A stretch of DNA of 64,000 bases from Planktothrix sp. PCC 11201 (GTDB taxonomy: Bacteria; Cyanobacteriota; Cyanobacteriia; Cyanobacteriales; Microcoleaceae), in contig NZ_LT797711.1 in NCBI RefSeq assembly GCF_900009135.1, positions 385,505-449,504 on the forward strand, read 5' to 3'. A program made the translations under genes and the position numbers. The notes under the pieces were generated by a model. That model was not told where the DNA came from and ran no database searches. It saw only the letters and a program-made list of their open reading frames with translations. Positions 56,201 to 64,000 of this stretch are shown piece after piece. Position 1 is the first letter of the stretch; each line of letters starts with the position of its first letter.

Positions 56201-56735
56201 TAATGATGGACAATTTATCGCCTCTGCTAGTGCCGATCGCACGGCTAAAATTTGGACACGAGAGGGTCAATTAGTAGCAACACTTCCCCACAATAGTTCA
56301 GTTTGGGGAGTCGCTTTTAGTCCTCAAAATGATTTTGTCGTCACTTCTAGCCGAGATGATACCCTCAAATTTTGGCAGTTGGATGGAAAATTAATTAGAA
56401 GTATATCCGGTGAAGGTAAAGGGTTTAACCGCCTCGCCATTAGTCCTGATGGTCAAACCATTGCCACCGCCGGAGTTGATACGAATGTTAAGTTATGGAG
56501 TGCTACCGGAGACTTACTGGCGACTTTACCCGGACACCAAAGGATGGTTTTTAGTGTAGCGTTTACTGCTGATGGGAATTCCTTAGTTTCTGGATCGGAT
56601 GATCAAACACTAATTATCTGGAATTTAAAAAATATTCGCACTCTTAATCAACTTAATTATGCTTGTAATTGGGTGCGGGATTATTTAAGAACTAATATTG
56701 AGGTTGAGGAAAGCGATCGCTCTTTATGTCAGTAG
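53262..56735 (+). CDS. AAA-like/STAND-type ATPase with membrane helix and C-terminal WD40 propellers
   Basis: A protein of about 1157 residues. N-terminal AAA-like (AAA_35-type) NTPase domain: Walker A FNSRQMGKSSLMVRT (near residue 45) and acidic Walker B LCIFIDEIDSI (near 140). A helical linker follows, with a coiled coil rich in EAERAKAIEAKLAEEKQ. A single membrane helix (GAMSIAFLIASGLGLFAF, about 467-484) comes next, then about fourteen WD40 repeats from about 550 to the end (for example VAFSPDGQLIASSGGD with LWTLDG). Signalling or protein-interaction roles are typical. The frame reaches up to 53151 through heptamers; ATG 53262 is preferred. Confidence 0.85.
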   Translation: MTLYKVGGSLENHDPTYVMRSSDQHLYHALKAGQFCYVFNSRQMGKSSLMVRTKYQLEAEGYACTVIDMTLIGSQDTTPLQWYKGIVMDLLRGFGCFDKLNLKIWWQEQEGISLLQKLSEFLEILLVQQFPEQNLCIFIDEIDSILSLNFPTDDFFALIRACYNQRAINPAYKRLTFALFGVATPSDLIADKNRTPFNIGTAINLSGFTLTEAAPLVQGLTGIFEQPEAMLREILAWTNGQPFLTQKLLRLLVLNRQLKNDLIAQNSPILWIKKIVRSQIIEKWESQDEPEHLRTIRDRLLHNSQHTGRLLGIYQSILQEIKIEIDDSPEQVELLLSGLVLKDQGFLKVKNLIYKEVFNLVWVQQQLAKIRPYSQTFEAWITSNQKDESRLLRGQALKDAQIWFQGKSLSDLDYQFLAASVESDRKGVQLILEAERAKAIEAKLAEEKQRLLQEQKTAKLQRLFLGAMSIAFLIASGLGLFAFKQYREARVSEIKALTSSSESLLGANRQLDAMIAAIKAKRKLESLGNVDHQTTKNVETVLNQAVYGSYEFNRLNGHKDSVMAVAISPDLQLIATGGEDQTVRIWKPDGSILHILKHSGAVWRVVFNPDSNLIVSASLDGSVKLWRVDGTLIKSFQAHKLPVWGVAFSPDGQLIASSGGDAKVKLWTLDGRLLKTFIGHQNFVRSVAFSPDGQMIASGGADNTIKLWSVDGRLLKTLEGHQKNVWHLSFCPSKNLLISASQDLTAKIWKLDGTLVKTITNDRPFFGIYCQDKQIVTIDEENIIKTWKFDGTLIQELTQFRSFIGYVAISSNGLIEISANNEGVIKLWHLNNNLLKPLTGHQNTVWDVATSRDGQLIASTSVDQTLKLWRSDGTLLQTLKDQGSPVFRSVVFSQDSQILVTGSLNQKLQLWDIRNPETSEIKLLKTLVGHQAPINGLAISPDGKMIASGDHKSIKLWNFDGKLLHSFPAHNEIIWKLAFSNDGQFIASASADRTAKIWTREGQLVATLPHNSSVWGVAFSPQNDFVVTSSRDDTLKFWQLDGKLIRSISGEGKGFNRLAISPDGQTIATAGVDTNVKLWSATGDLLATLPGHQRMVFSVAFTADGNSLVSGSDDQTLIIWNLKNIRTLNQLNYACNWVRDYLRTNIEVEESDRSLCQ

Positions 56736-56935
56736 GAAATAGGAAATAGGCAATAGGCAATAGGCAATAGGCAATAGGTTGTAACATTTTAATACTGACA
56801 TGAAACAGCCAGAAGTGTTACCCATTACCTATTCGTAATTCGTAATTTGTAATTCGTAATTCCCTATTCCCTATTCCCTATTGCCTATTCCCTATTCCCT
56901 ATTCCCTATTCCCTATTCCCTATTTCCTATTATTG
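56735..56935. repeat. heptamer repeat tract (AATAGGC, CCTATTC, CGTAATT types)
   Basis: Almost the whole gap after the AAA-WD40 gene is short repeats in both orientations, split by a unique core (56780-56823) that contains ATGAAACAGCCAGAAGTG, a near-copy of 53181-53204. Confidence 0.8.
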
Positions 56936-56946
56936 TTTAAATAGGT

Positions 56947-56952
56947 TATAAT
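56947..56952 (+). promoter_or_regulatory. -10 hexamer TATAAT upstream of the ssl1498-type gene
   Basis: A consensus -10 box 30 bp before ATG 56982, with an AGAGGG ribosome-binding site at about 56972-56977. No clear -35 box; the sequence upstream is heptamer repeat. Confidence 0.5.
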
Positions 56953-56981
56953 AGTAAATATAAATTTAATAAGAGGGCAAC

Positions 56982-57278
56982 ATGACCAACTCCGAAACAA
57001 CAGGGAAAACCCTTAACCCTAACCCAGAGCATCGTAGCGACGGTAGCGAACTCATTCCTGCCGAAATTGCAACAAATGATCCTCAATCTCCTGATGTAGT
57101 TCCTGGAACTGGCTACACTAAAGATGATGAAGGTCTGATCAATAACTTCGCTGTTGAACCTGATATCTACCCCTCGGAATATCCCTCACCTGGACAACAA
57201 AAACGATATATTTTTCTAGGGGCGGGAGCAGTTTTGTTCGTTGTTATTTTGCTAATGATTACCTTTTCTGTTAGCTAA
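56982..57278 (+). CDS. ssl1498-family light-harvesting-like protein
   Basis: A small membrane protein of 98 residues. The conserved part is YTKDDEGLINNFAVEPDIYP and then SPGQQKRYIFLGAGAVLF, followed by one membrane helix (AGAVLFVVILLMITFSVS). This matches the ssl1498 light-harvesting-like family of cyanobacteria. The N-terminal roughly 40 residues are longer than in Synechocystis ssl1498. Thylakoid location is probable. The role is unknown; stress-related binding to photosystem partners is only inferred. Confidence 0.8.
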   Translation: MTNSETTGKTLNPNPEHRSDGSELIPAEIATNDPQSPDVVPGTGYTKDDEGLINNFAVEPDIYPSEYPSPGQQKRYIFLGAGAVLFVVILLMITFSVS

Positions 57279-57416
57279 ATATTAATGGACGATGGTCAAT
57301 AGGTAGTGAGCAATGAGCGATCGAGAATGGGCGATAGTCAATCTTGGAATAGGTCATAGGTAGTCCGTATAATGTTGATATAATTGAACCGTAGCCAACT
57401 CAATTAGGATAAAATC

Positions 57417-57998
57417 ATGGAAACTACTACAATACCCACACCCTTTGAGTTAACTATTGAACTAACAGATGACCAGTTTTTTCAGCTATGCCAAAACAAC
57501 CGGGATTTGAGATTTGAACGCAGTGCATCGGGAGATTTAACTGTTATGCCACCTACAGGTAGCGAAACGGGCAACCGGAATATCAAAATTAGTGCTCAAT
57601 TAGAAATCTGGAGTTCTCAAAATAATTTAGGATTAGCCTTTGATTCCTCAACGGGTTTCAAACTTCCAAATGGGGCAAATCGCTCCCCCGATGCCGCTTG
57701 GGTCAGTAACCAAAGATGGGAGGTTTTAACCACAGCAGAAAAAGAAAAATTTGCTCCCCTATCTCCAGATTTTGTCGTCGAATTACGCTCAAAAACTGAT
57801 TCCTTAGAAAAGCTACAAGCGAAAATGCAAGAATATATAGAAAATGGGACAAAATTAGGATGGTTGATTGATAGACACCATCAGCGTGTAGAAATTTATC
57901 GTCCGAATCAAACAGTAGAAATTATTCTATCTCCCCAATTTTTATCGGGAGAAAATATCTTACCAGGATTTGTATTAGATTTGAAAAATATTCTCTAA
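57417..57998 (+). CDS. Uma2-family (DUF820) putative endonuclease-like protein
   Basis: A 193-residue protein of the Uma2 family. Blocks visible: LTIELTDDQFFQLCQNN, NRSPDAAWVSNQRW (catalytic Asp), FVVELRSKTDSLEKLQAKMQ (Glu-x-Lys-like) and NGTKLGWLIDRHHQRVEIYR. It is a second, divergent Uma2 copy in this window. The antitoxin-like ORF follows 28 bp later and may form an operon with it. Confidence 0.85.
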   Translation: METTTIPTPFELTIELTDDQFFQLCQNNRDLRFERSASGDLTVMPPTGSETGNRNIKISAQLEIWSSQNNLGLAFDSSTGFKLPNGANRSPDAAWVSNQRWEVLTTAEKEKFAPLSPDFVVELRSKTDSLEKLQAKMQEYIENGTKLGWLIDRHHQRVEIYRPNQTVEIILSPQFLSGENILPGFVLDLKNIL

Positions 57999-58026
57999 AG
58001 TCTTGTACCATTAAGGAACAGTTACC

Positions 58027-58278
58027 ATGAATATTCAATTAGTAGAATCTTTGGCAACAATTATTAATACTTTGAGTGTAGAAGAACGCCAACTATTACA
58101 AAAAAAAGTAAAAATTAATGGCGAAATGTCTCCAGCTAATATTACTGTAGATCATCAATCTGCCCAAGATTGGATAGAAAAACTACAGAATTGGAGTATG
58201 AGCCATCGGCAAAATACCCCGTTATTATCAGATGAAGCTGTGAGCCGTCAAGGAATTTATGAGGAACACACGAGATAA
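58027..58278 (+). CDS. small antitoxin-like protein (83 aa)
   Basis: An 83-residue protein. The N-terminal LVESLATIINTLSVEERQLL and the C-terminal LLSDEAVSRQGIYEEHTR resemble the short antitoxins that sit before PIN-type toxins in cyanobacteria. No toxin gene follows: the next frame gives only 12 codons (about 58285). So it is either an orphan antitoxin or a hypothetical protein. It is 28 bp after the Uma2 gene. Confidence 0.5.
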   Translation: MNIQLVESLATIINTLSVEERQLLQKKVKINGEMSPANITVDHQSAQDWIEKLQNWSMSHRQNTPLLSDEAVSRQGIYEEHTR

Positions 58279-58343
58279 TAGATTATGAGTCTGTTTAAGG
58301 ATAAAAAATTCTGGCAAAAATAATTAAATAAAAATTAAGTTTG

Positions 58344-58372
58344 TTGACAAAAGTGTTTATTTGAGTTATTAT
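58344..58372 (+). promoter_or_regulatory. sigma-70-type promoter TTGACA-N17-TATTAT of the CheB/CheR-kinase gene
   Basis: A perfect -35 box TTGACA (58344-58349) is 17 bp from TATTAT (58367-58372), one base off consensus. The last two bases of the -10 box are the first two bases of the (ATTTT)10 array. Confidence 0.6.
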
Positions 58373-58420
58373 TTTATTTTATTTTATTTTATTTTATTTT
58401 ATTTTATTTTATTTTATTTT
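58371..58420. repeat. pentanucleotide microsatellite (ATTTT)10
   Basis: Ten perfect copies of ATTTT, starting at the end of the predicted -10 box and ending 96 bp before the start codon of the 1511-residue kinase. Perfect 5-base arrays are prone to slippage. Confidence 0.95.
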
Positions 58421-58516
58421 TTGAAAACCATTTGTTGATGTGTTCATAGAAAGTTATCTGACTAATAAATAAAATTTTAATTCCTGTACCAATCCCTTTT
58501 AATTACCTTCCTTAAT

Positions 58517-61500
58517 ATGACACAAAATACCCAGAATAATAGCCCTGAAACGCCAGAAAAATTTTTTGTGGTAGCCATGGGTGCGTCAGCCGGGGGTTTA
58601 CAACCTTTAGAAGAATTTTTTACCCATTTACCGAATAATCCCGGTGCCGCTTTTGTGGTTTTACAACATCTTTCTCCCGATTTTCCCAGTTTGATGCCCG
58701 AATTAATTCAAAGACGCACCTCAATGCAAGTTGAACCGATAAAAGATGGGGTACAGTTACATCCAAATCATATCTATGTATTGCCACCGCGTCACACTTT
58801 AACAGTCGAAAAAGATTGCTTACGATTAGAACAACATCTTTCTGAGCGGGTAAATTATCCGATCAATATTTTCTTCAAATCCCTCGCCACCGAATGGGGG
58901 GAAAAAGTGATCGGAATCCTGCTATCGGGAACGGGAAACGATGGCACAGAAGGATTACAAGCTATTAGTCAAAAAGGCGGAATCACCCTAGTTCAATCCC
59001 CAGAAACCGCCCAATTCACGAGTATGCCAAGTAGTGTGATACCTTGTGATTGCTTGGATGGGATTTTATCCCCTGAAGATCTAGCCCAGGCCGTTTATAG
59101 TTTAGTGGGCTATTCCCTGAACTATCCCATTTCTCAAGTCAAAGGCGGAGATTTAATTCCCGTAGAACAATTTGAACAAATCCTGGGGATTTTATCCAAA
59201 TATGAAAAGATTGATTTTTGTCAATACAAAATTAGCACCCTCAGTCGTCGGATTCTGAATCGTTGTGGTGTCACCCAATCCCCAAATTTAACTCAGTATA
59301 TTACCTTATTAAATCAATCGGAAACGGAAAGAAAATTACTCCGTCAAGATTTATTAATTAGTGTTACCCAATTCTTTAGAGATCCTCCCGCCTGGGAATT
59401 AATAGAACAGCAGGTTTTACCGGAGTTGATCAACTCCTTAGCACCCCAGGAACAATTGCGAGTCTGGGTTCCCGCCTGTGCGACCGGAGAAGAAGCCTAT
59501 TCCTTAGCCATATTAATTGATGAAGCAATTCAGGCGGCTAATAAAGAGATCACCGTCAAAATGTTTGCCACCGATATTGATAGTAAAGCCCTGGAAGTAG
59601 CCTCTCAAGGAACTTATAACGAAAGCATTAAAAATAATATTACTCCTGAACGTTTAGAGAAATACTTTATCTATAAAGCCGGCTGTTATCAAGTCAAACG
59701 GCATTTACGCGAGATGTTAATTATTGCCCCCCATAATTTAACTAAAAATGCGGGTTTTTCTAAAATGAATTTGATTAGTTGCCGAAATGTGCTGATTTAT
59801 ATGCAGCCTCTACTTCAGCAACAAGTATTACGCTTGCTGCATTTTTCTTTAGCTTCCCAAGGGATTTTATTTTTGGGAAATGCCGAAACCTTGGGAGAAA
59901 TCGAAACAGAATTTATTAATATCGATCAAAGATGGAAAATCTTCCGCAAACACCGAGAAATTCAACTGAGTTTAATGCCCGTATCCCAGCTACCCCTATT
60001 AGCTCCAGTCACGATACCACCCACCTCTAATCGAAATTTATTTCAGTATGAACGGATTTTAGATTCAGTTTTTAATCTTTGTTTTACAGAACAACATTTG
60101 ACCTGTGTATTAATTAATCAAGACTGCCAATTACTGCATATCTTTCATAATGGTGCAGATTTGCTATCCTTCTCCACAGGCAAGCCTAAATTGGATATTA
60201 CGGAACTGGTTCCCACCCCTTTACGATTACCCTTGAAAACCGCTATCCATCGAGCCAAACGGGAACAACAAAATGTTCTGTATACAGGCATTAATTTGTT
60301 CAGAAATGGGGTGAATGAGATCCTCAGTTTAAAAATAGCATTTCCCAATAAATACCCAATCATAAATGAATTTCTATTGGTTTTATTGGAGATAAAAACC
60401 ACAGTAGAAAACAAATCTAATCAGATTGAGTTTCAGGTTGATATTGAAACCGTCAAACAAATCACCGAATTAGAATATGAACTGCAACAAACCCGAGAAA
60501 ATTTACAAGCGACTATTGAAGAATTAGAAACGACCAATGAAGAACAACAGGCTACCAATGAAGAATTACTGGCTTCTAATGAAGAATTGCAAAGTACCAA
60601 TGAAGAATTACAGTCGGTAAATGAAGAACTTTATACCGTTAATTCAGAATATCAGATTAAAATTCAACAACTCACCGAACTAACGAGCGATATTGATAAT
60701 TTACTTCGCAGTACCGATATCGGGGTGATCTTTCTGGATAATGATCTGAATATTAGAAAATTTACCCCGACGACCAGTAATATTATTAATATTCTTCCCA
60801 CTGATATTAACCGCCCCCTCAGCCATTTTACCCATAATTTAGACTGTCCTAACTTAGTTGAAATTTTATCGAATTTTGTCGTGACTCAAATTCCCTTAGA
60901 ATTAGAAGTGATCAACCAAAGGACTCAAAAACAACTGTTGATGCGAGTGAACACCTATAAAGGGGAAAATAATAACAATAATGGATTAGTTGTTACCTTT
61001 GTTAATATTAATGAGTTGAAAAAAATTCAAAATCAACTCCAAGCTAGTAATAATTGGTTAGAGAATATTTATATTAATAGTCCTGTGGGGTTATGTTTAC
61101 TGGATCAAAATCTAAAATTTGTTAAAGTTAATGAAAACTTCGCCAAGATTAATCATTTGTCCGTAGGAGAACATATTGGCAAAACCGGGCAAGAGTTATT
61201 TCCTGAATGGGCAAGTATTTATGAACCCTTGATGCGTCAAGTCTTAGAAACGGGTGAAACCCTGAGAAATGTCGAATTTCAAACCCTAACCCCTGTCTTT
61301 TCACAAACTCGATATTGGGTCAGTAGTTTTTATCCAGCTTTATTACAAGATGGACAGTCTGGAGTCGGAGGAGTCATTACAGAAATTACCGAACAAAAAG
61401 AGACTCAGAAAGAGGTAAAAAGAGCAAAAGATCGCCTAGAAGAAGCTCAAAGTATTTCCCAGATAGGAAATTGGGAATTGAATCTTCAGACTCAAAAAAT

Positions 61501-63052
61501 GCGCTGTTCAAAGGAATTATTTAAGATTCTTGGCTTTGATTTTAATTTAGGAGAACCCACATTATCCCAGTTAATTACTCGCATTCATGTTCAGGATCAA
61601 CCTAAATTTTTAGAGGCTTTAGAACAACTCAAAACCCAAGGGATTAGTTATGATCTAGATCTCAGAATTATTCGTCATAATGATGGGGTAATTCGATATA
61701 TTAATGCTATAGGTAAGGCTGGTTATAATCAACAGCATCAGATTACCGATATCTATGGCACAATGATGGATATTAGCGATCGCAAACAAGCAGAAATCGC
61801 CCTATCTGAAGCCAAGGAAGGCGCGGAAGCCGGAACCAAAGCCAAAGGTGATTTTTTAGCTAATATGAGTCACGAAATCCGTACCCCGATGAATGGTGTG
61901 GTGGGGATCGTTCAACTTTTGTTGATGACCGATCTTTCCCAGGAACAAAAAAAATTAGTCGATATGATTCAAGATAGCGGGAATCTGCTTTTAACCATTA
62001 TTAATGATATTCTTAACTTCTCAAAAATTGAATCGGGGAATTTGGAACTAGAAGAAAATCCTTTGGTTTTAAGAACTATATTCCAGTCGGTATGTGATCT
62101 CTTACACAAAAAAGCTGTAGAACGAGAAATTGACCTCACCTATTTAATTGATTCTGATATTCCTAATTATTTTTTAGGAGATAGTTCTCGTTTGAGACAA
62201 ATTTTATTAAATCTAATAGGAAATGCGGTTAAGTTTACTAGTCATGGCAGTGTTTCTATTCGGGTAATGGGTCAACCTATTTCTGGTCAGAAATATGAAT
62301 TAATCATCTCAATTCAAGATCAGGGGATTGGGATTAATTCTGATCAAATTAATCAACTCTTTCAACCCTTTACCCAGGGAGATATTTCCATTAATCGTAA
62401 ATATGGCGGTACGGGTTTAGGATTAGTGATCAGTCAGAGTTTAGTTAATTTAATGGCAGGAACAATTTGGGTGGTAAGTCAGGGTGAGATTGGGGGAAAT
62501 CCTCCCCCGGATTTTTTCTTAGATCCCGAACAACCTCAGACCCAAGGTTCAACTTTTTATTTTACCCTGCAATTAAAACTCGCTGCTGAGAGCGACATTA
62601 ATTTACTAACAAATCCCGCTTTACCTCAAGTCGAAAAAATTTATGATCAATCGCAATTAAAAGTTTTGATCGCCGATGATGATCAGATCAATCAAGAATT
62701 TGGATTATTACTTCTGAAATTATTTGACTATGATGCGGATATTGCTAACAATGGATTAGAAGTATTAGAAATGTTAGAAAAACAATCCTATGATATCATT
62801 TTGATGGATATGCAAATGCCAGAAATGGATGGTTTAACCGCAACAAAAATAATTCGTGAATCCGCCCAAACCCAACCCTGGATTATTGCGGTGACGGCTA
62901 ATGTTTTAGAGCGCGATCGTCAAAGATGTTTGGAGATAGGGATGAATGATTATCTGAGTAAACCGATCATGATCGAAGATTTTAATAAGGCTATTTCTAA
63001 ATATTTGGAAAGTTTAGGGAATGGGGAATGGGGAATAGGGAATGGGGAATAG
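58517..63052 (+). CDS. CheB-CheR-PAS hybrid histidine kinase with receiver
   Basis: A 1511-residue soluble signalling protein. The CheB methylesterase domain (about 15-195) has Ser24 in [10 protein letters not shown], His in VVLQHLSPD and Asp in [12 protein letters not shown]. CheR (about 215-480) shows [15 protein letters not shown] and [21 protein letters not shown] coiled coil ([19 protein letters not shown]) covers about 640-720, followed by three PAS regions to about 1095. HisKA has [16 protein letters not shown] near 1112; HATPase is at about 1220-1350 ([14 protein letters not shown]). REC (about 1381-1500) has Asp in [13 protein letters not shown]. The last residues ([11 protein letters not shown]) are encoded by heptamers. 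Confidence 0.92.
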   Translation: MTQNTQNNSPETPEKFFVVAMGASAGGLQPLEEFFTHLPNNPGAAFVVLQHLSPDFPSLMPELIQRRTSMQVEPIKDGVQLHPNHIYVLPPRHTLTVEKDCLRLEQHLSERVNYPINIFFKSLATEWGEKVIGILLSGTGNDGTEGLQAISQKGGITLVQSPETAQFTSMPSSVIPCDCLDGILSPEDLAQAVYSLVGYSLNYPISQVKGGDLIPVEQFEQILGILSKYEKIDFCQYKISTLSRRILNRCGVTQSPNLTQYITLLNQSETERKLLRQDLLISVTQFFRDPPAWELIEQQVLPELINSLAPQEQLRVWVPACATGEEAYSLAILIDEAIQAANKEITVKMFATDIDSKALEVASQGTYNESIKNNITPERLEKYFIYKAGCYQVKRHLREMLIIAPHNLTKNAGFSKMNLISCRNVLIYMQPLLQQQVLRLLHFSLASQGILFLGNAETLGEIETEFINIDQRWKIFRKHREIQLSLMPVSQLPLLAPVTIPPTSNRNLFQYERILDSVFNLCFTEQHLTCVLINQDCQLLHIFHNGADLLSFSTGKPKLDITELVPTPLRLPLKTAIHRAKREQQNVLYTGINLFRNGVNEILSLKIAFPNKYPIINEFLLVLLEIKTTVENKSNQIEFQVDIETVKQITELEYELQQTRENLQATIEELETTNEEQQATNEELLASNEELQSTNEELQSVNEELYTVNSEYQIKIQQLTELTSDIDNLLRSTDIGVIFLDNDLNIRKFTPTTSNIINILPTDINRPLSHFTHNLDCPNLVEILSNFVVTQIPLELEVINQRTQKQLLMRVNTYKGENNNNNGLVVTFVNINELKKIQNQLQASNNWLENIYINSPVGLCLLDQNLKFVKVNENFAKINHLSVGEHIGKTGQELFPEWASIYEPLMRQVLETGETLRNVEFQTLTPVFSQTRYWVSSFYPALLQDGQSGVGGVITEITEQKETQKEVKRAKDRLEEAQSISQIGNWELNLQTQKMRCSKELFKILGFDFNLGEPTLSQLITRIHVQDQPKFLEALEQLKTQGISYDLDLRIIRHNDGVIRYINAIGKAGYNQQHQITDIYGTMMDISDRKQAEIALSEAKEGAEAGTKAKGDFLANMSHEIRTPMNGVVGIVQLLLMTDLSQEQKKLVDMIQDSGNLLLTIINDILNFSKIESGNLELEENPLVLRTIFQSVCDLLHKKAVEREIDLTYLIDSDIPNYFLGDSSRLRQILLNLIGNAVKFTSHGSVSIRVMGQPISGQKYELIISIQDQGIGINSDQINQLFQPFTQGDISINRKYGGTGLGLVISQSLVNLMAGTIWVVSQGEIGGNPPPDFFLDPEQPQTQGSTFYFTLQLKLAAESDINLLTNPALPQVEKIYDQSQLKVLIADDDQINQEFGLLLLKLFDYDADIANNGLEVLEMLEKQSYDIILMDMQMPEMDGLTATKIIRESAQTQPWIIAVTANVLERDRQRCLEIGMNDYLSKPIMIEDFNKAISKYLESLGNGEWGIGNGE

Positions 63053-63072
63053 GGAATGGGGAATGGGGAATT
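63015..63072. repeat. heptamer repeat (GGGAATG/GGGAATA)n across the kinase stop codon
   Basis: Alternating GGGAATG and GGGAATA units run from the last codons of the kinase through its TAG stop (63050-63052) and into the 3' gap. Confidence 0.85.
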
Positions 63073-63115
63073 ACGAAGTGATTTCTTGCCAAAATCAGCT
63101 ATAGTATTTATTTGA

Positions 63116-63256
63116 TTAACCCAAACCTTCCCTATCGAGCACAGGATTAAAACATTCAGTCAACTGTAAATCCAATTCAGTCTCTAATTTAACTAACACC
63201 GCCGGGAAGTCCCCCGCTCTACAATAACCCAGGTGAGCGGTGGGATGAAAGGCGGG
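63116..63256 (-). pseudogene. 3' fragment of an unidentified gene cut by the TnpB element
   Basis: A frame of 46 codons ends in TAA (63116-63118): a coherent C-terminus with PAFHPTAHLGYCRAGDFPAV, then LVKLETELDLQLTECFNPVL and DREGLG. The frame runs into TGA at 63257-63259, inside the left-end hairpin of the TnpB element. I do not recognise the family. It looks like the end of a real gene interrupted by the insertion. Confidence 0.55.
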
Positions 63257-63279
63257 TCAACGTAGGTACGGAGTTGACC
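63255..63279. mobile_element. left-end hairpin of the IS605-type TnpB element
   Basis: GGTCAAC pairs exactly with GTTGACC around an 11-base loop, 51 bp upstream of the tnpB start. This is where IS200/IS605 elements carry their left-end structure. The element runs out of the window on the right. Confidence 0.6.
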
Positions 63280-63329
63280 AAATCTTTTTTATTATGTAGT
63301 AAGATATTCAGACCAGGAGGTGATATTGA

Positions 63330-64000
63330 GTGCCACACAAAGCTGTACAAGTCCGTCTGTATCCAACTGCATTGCAAGAAGCACTACTAGCCCAAACATT
63401 TGGATGTTCGCGGTGGTGGTGGAATTATGCTTTAAATAAATCGATTCAGGTTTATCAAGATACGGGGAAAGGGCTGGGACAGGTAGCACTCAACGCCCTA
63501 CTACCTAAGCTCAAAAAAGCCGAAGATACTATTTGGTTAGCTGATTGTTATAGTCAGGTTTTACAAGCTACAACACTTAATCTAACCACAGCATACAAAA
63601 ACTTTTTTGATAAACGTGCAGGTTTCCCTAAGTTTAAGTCTAAACATGGCAAACAGTCAATTCAATACCCTCAAAATGTCAAAATTGTTGATGGTAATGT
63701 CAAACTTCCTGGCAATATTGGGATAGTCAAAGCTAAAATACATAGACCAATTGCCGGGAAAATCAAGACTGTAACTGTTAGTAAAACTCCTTCTGGGAAA
63801 TATTTGGCATCTATCCTAACAGAAATTGAAGGGGAAAATCCCACTATTTCAGAAGGTAAAATCTATGGTATTGACTTAGGAATCAAACACTTTGCCGTTG
63901 TCACTGATGGCGAAAATGTTTCTAAATACGATAATCCCAAACATCTTGCTAAACATGAGAAAAATCTCAAACGCAAACAGAAAAAATTAGCGCGTAAAGA
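63330..64000 (+). CDS. tnpB: RNA-guided endonuclease TnpB (IS200/IS605-type), 5' part
   Basis: A GTG start with a perfect AGGAGG Shine-Dalgarno at 63315-63320 opens 223 codons that run off the window. The N-terminus reads KAVQVRLYPTALQEALLAQ and FGCSRWWWNYALNKSIQVYQ, typical of TnpB. AGFPKFKSKHGKQSIQYPQN follows. The first RuvC motif is KIYGIDLGIKHFAVV, whose Asp is catalytic. It is part of an IS1341-like solo TnpB or IS605 element. No tnpA lies upstream; RuvC-II and III and the right end are outside the window. Confidence 0.9.
   Translation, partial: MPHKAVQVRLYPTALQEALLAQTFGCSRWWWNYALNKSIQVYQDTGKGLGQVALNALLPKLKKAEDTIWLADCYSQVLQATTLNLTTAYKNFFDKRAGFPKFKSKHGKQSIQYPQNVKIVDGNVKLPGNIGIVKAKIHRPIAGKIKTVTVSKTPSGKYLASILTEIEGENPTISEGKIYGIDLGIKHFAVVTDGENVSKYDNPKHLAKHEKNLKRKQKKLARK

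Noticed and set aside
63292-63489. Minus-strand open frame opposite tnpB
   Set aside because: Shadow of tnpB, which has a perfect Shine-Dalgarno and the RuvC motif on the other strand.
1-64000. tRNA or rRNA genes
   Set aside because: I saw no region with a cloverleaf pattern or GGTTCGA-type T-loop in a suitable context; a tRNAscan run would settle this.

Overview
The window looks like chromosome of a filamentous, motile cyanobacterium of the Planktothrix/Oscillatoria type. The evidence is low-GC coding, many HIP1 octamers (GCGATCGC), a DesB-type omega-3 desaturase, an ssl1498-type light-harvesting-like protein, PATAN-domain response regulators, Uma2-family genes, and many intergenic heptamer repeats (variants of GGGAATA, GGGAATG and AATTACG). 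No rRNA, tRNA or CRISPR array was found.

Layout. 1-7.4 kb is housekeeping: a HAD sugar phosphatase tail, gpsA, a DUF3616 protein, a GH13 enzyme, a photolyase, a Nudix hydrolase and folK. 7.6-16.5 kb is accessory: an RTX protein, a tandem-globin/pentapeptide membrane protein, a bestrophin, a LysR regulator divergent from a secreted PepSY-like protein, a glutamine-amidotransferase-like protein and a YqhA protein. 16.8-27.1 kb is a chemosensory operon on the minus strand. In transcription order it encodes a pentameric ligand-gated ion channel homologue, CheW, MCP, CheR-TPR, MCP, a four-cysteine CheW, CheA-REC and CheB. From the first CheW onward this is the order of a Wsp-type system, but no diguanylate cyclase is present. 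27.2-30.3 kb has two CrcB fluoride channels, a small unknown protein divergent from a second LysR regulator, a relic of that regulator's 5' end, and a decayed IS200/IS605 transposase.

30.4-40.8 kb is a second chemosensory locus on the minus strand, of the Hmp/PilGHIJL type that controls type IV pilus motility: PATAN-REC, a small ORF, CheY, CheW, MCP and CheA-REC. 41.2-53.1 kb is mixed metabolism and transport: an SGNH hydrolase, an acetyltransferase, a TPR-STAND NTPase, a solute-binding protein, lpdA, Uma2, desB, a 5'-nucleotidase and small hypotheticals. 53.3-63.1 kb holds an AAA-like/WD40 membrane protein, the ssl1498-type protein, Uma2 plus an antitoxin-like ORF, and a 1511-residue CheB-CheR-PAS-histidine kinase-REC protein. 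That gene's promoter region carries a pentanucleotide microsatellite. The window ends in a TnpB gene whose left-end hairpin cuts a minus-strand gene.

Together the window carries three separate chemotaxis-derived signalling modules. The strongest candidate for something undescribed is the ion-channel gene at the head of the Wsp-like operon. Also notable are two perfectly identical 168-bp inverted copies about 27 kb apart, a tandem-duplicated globin fused to membrane and pentapeptide domains, the (ATTTT)10 tract next to a good sigma-70-type promoter, and repeats that have been read into protein ends.
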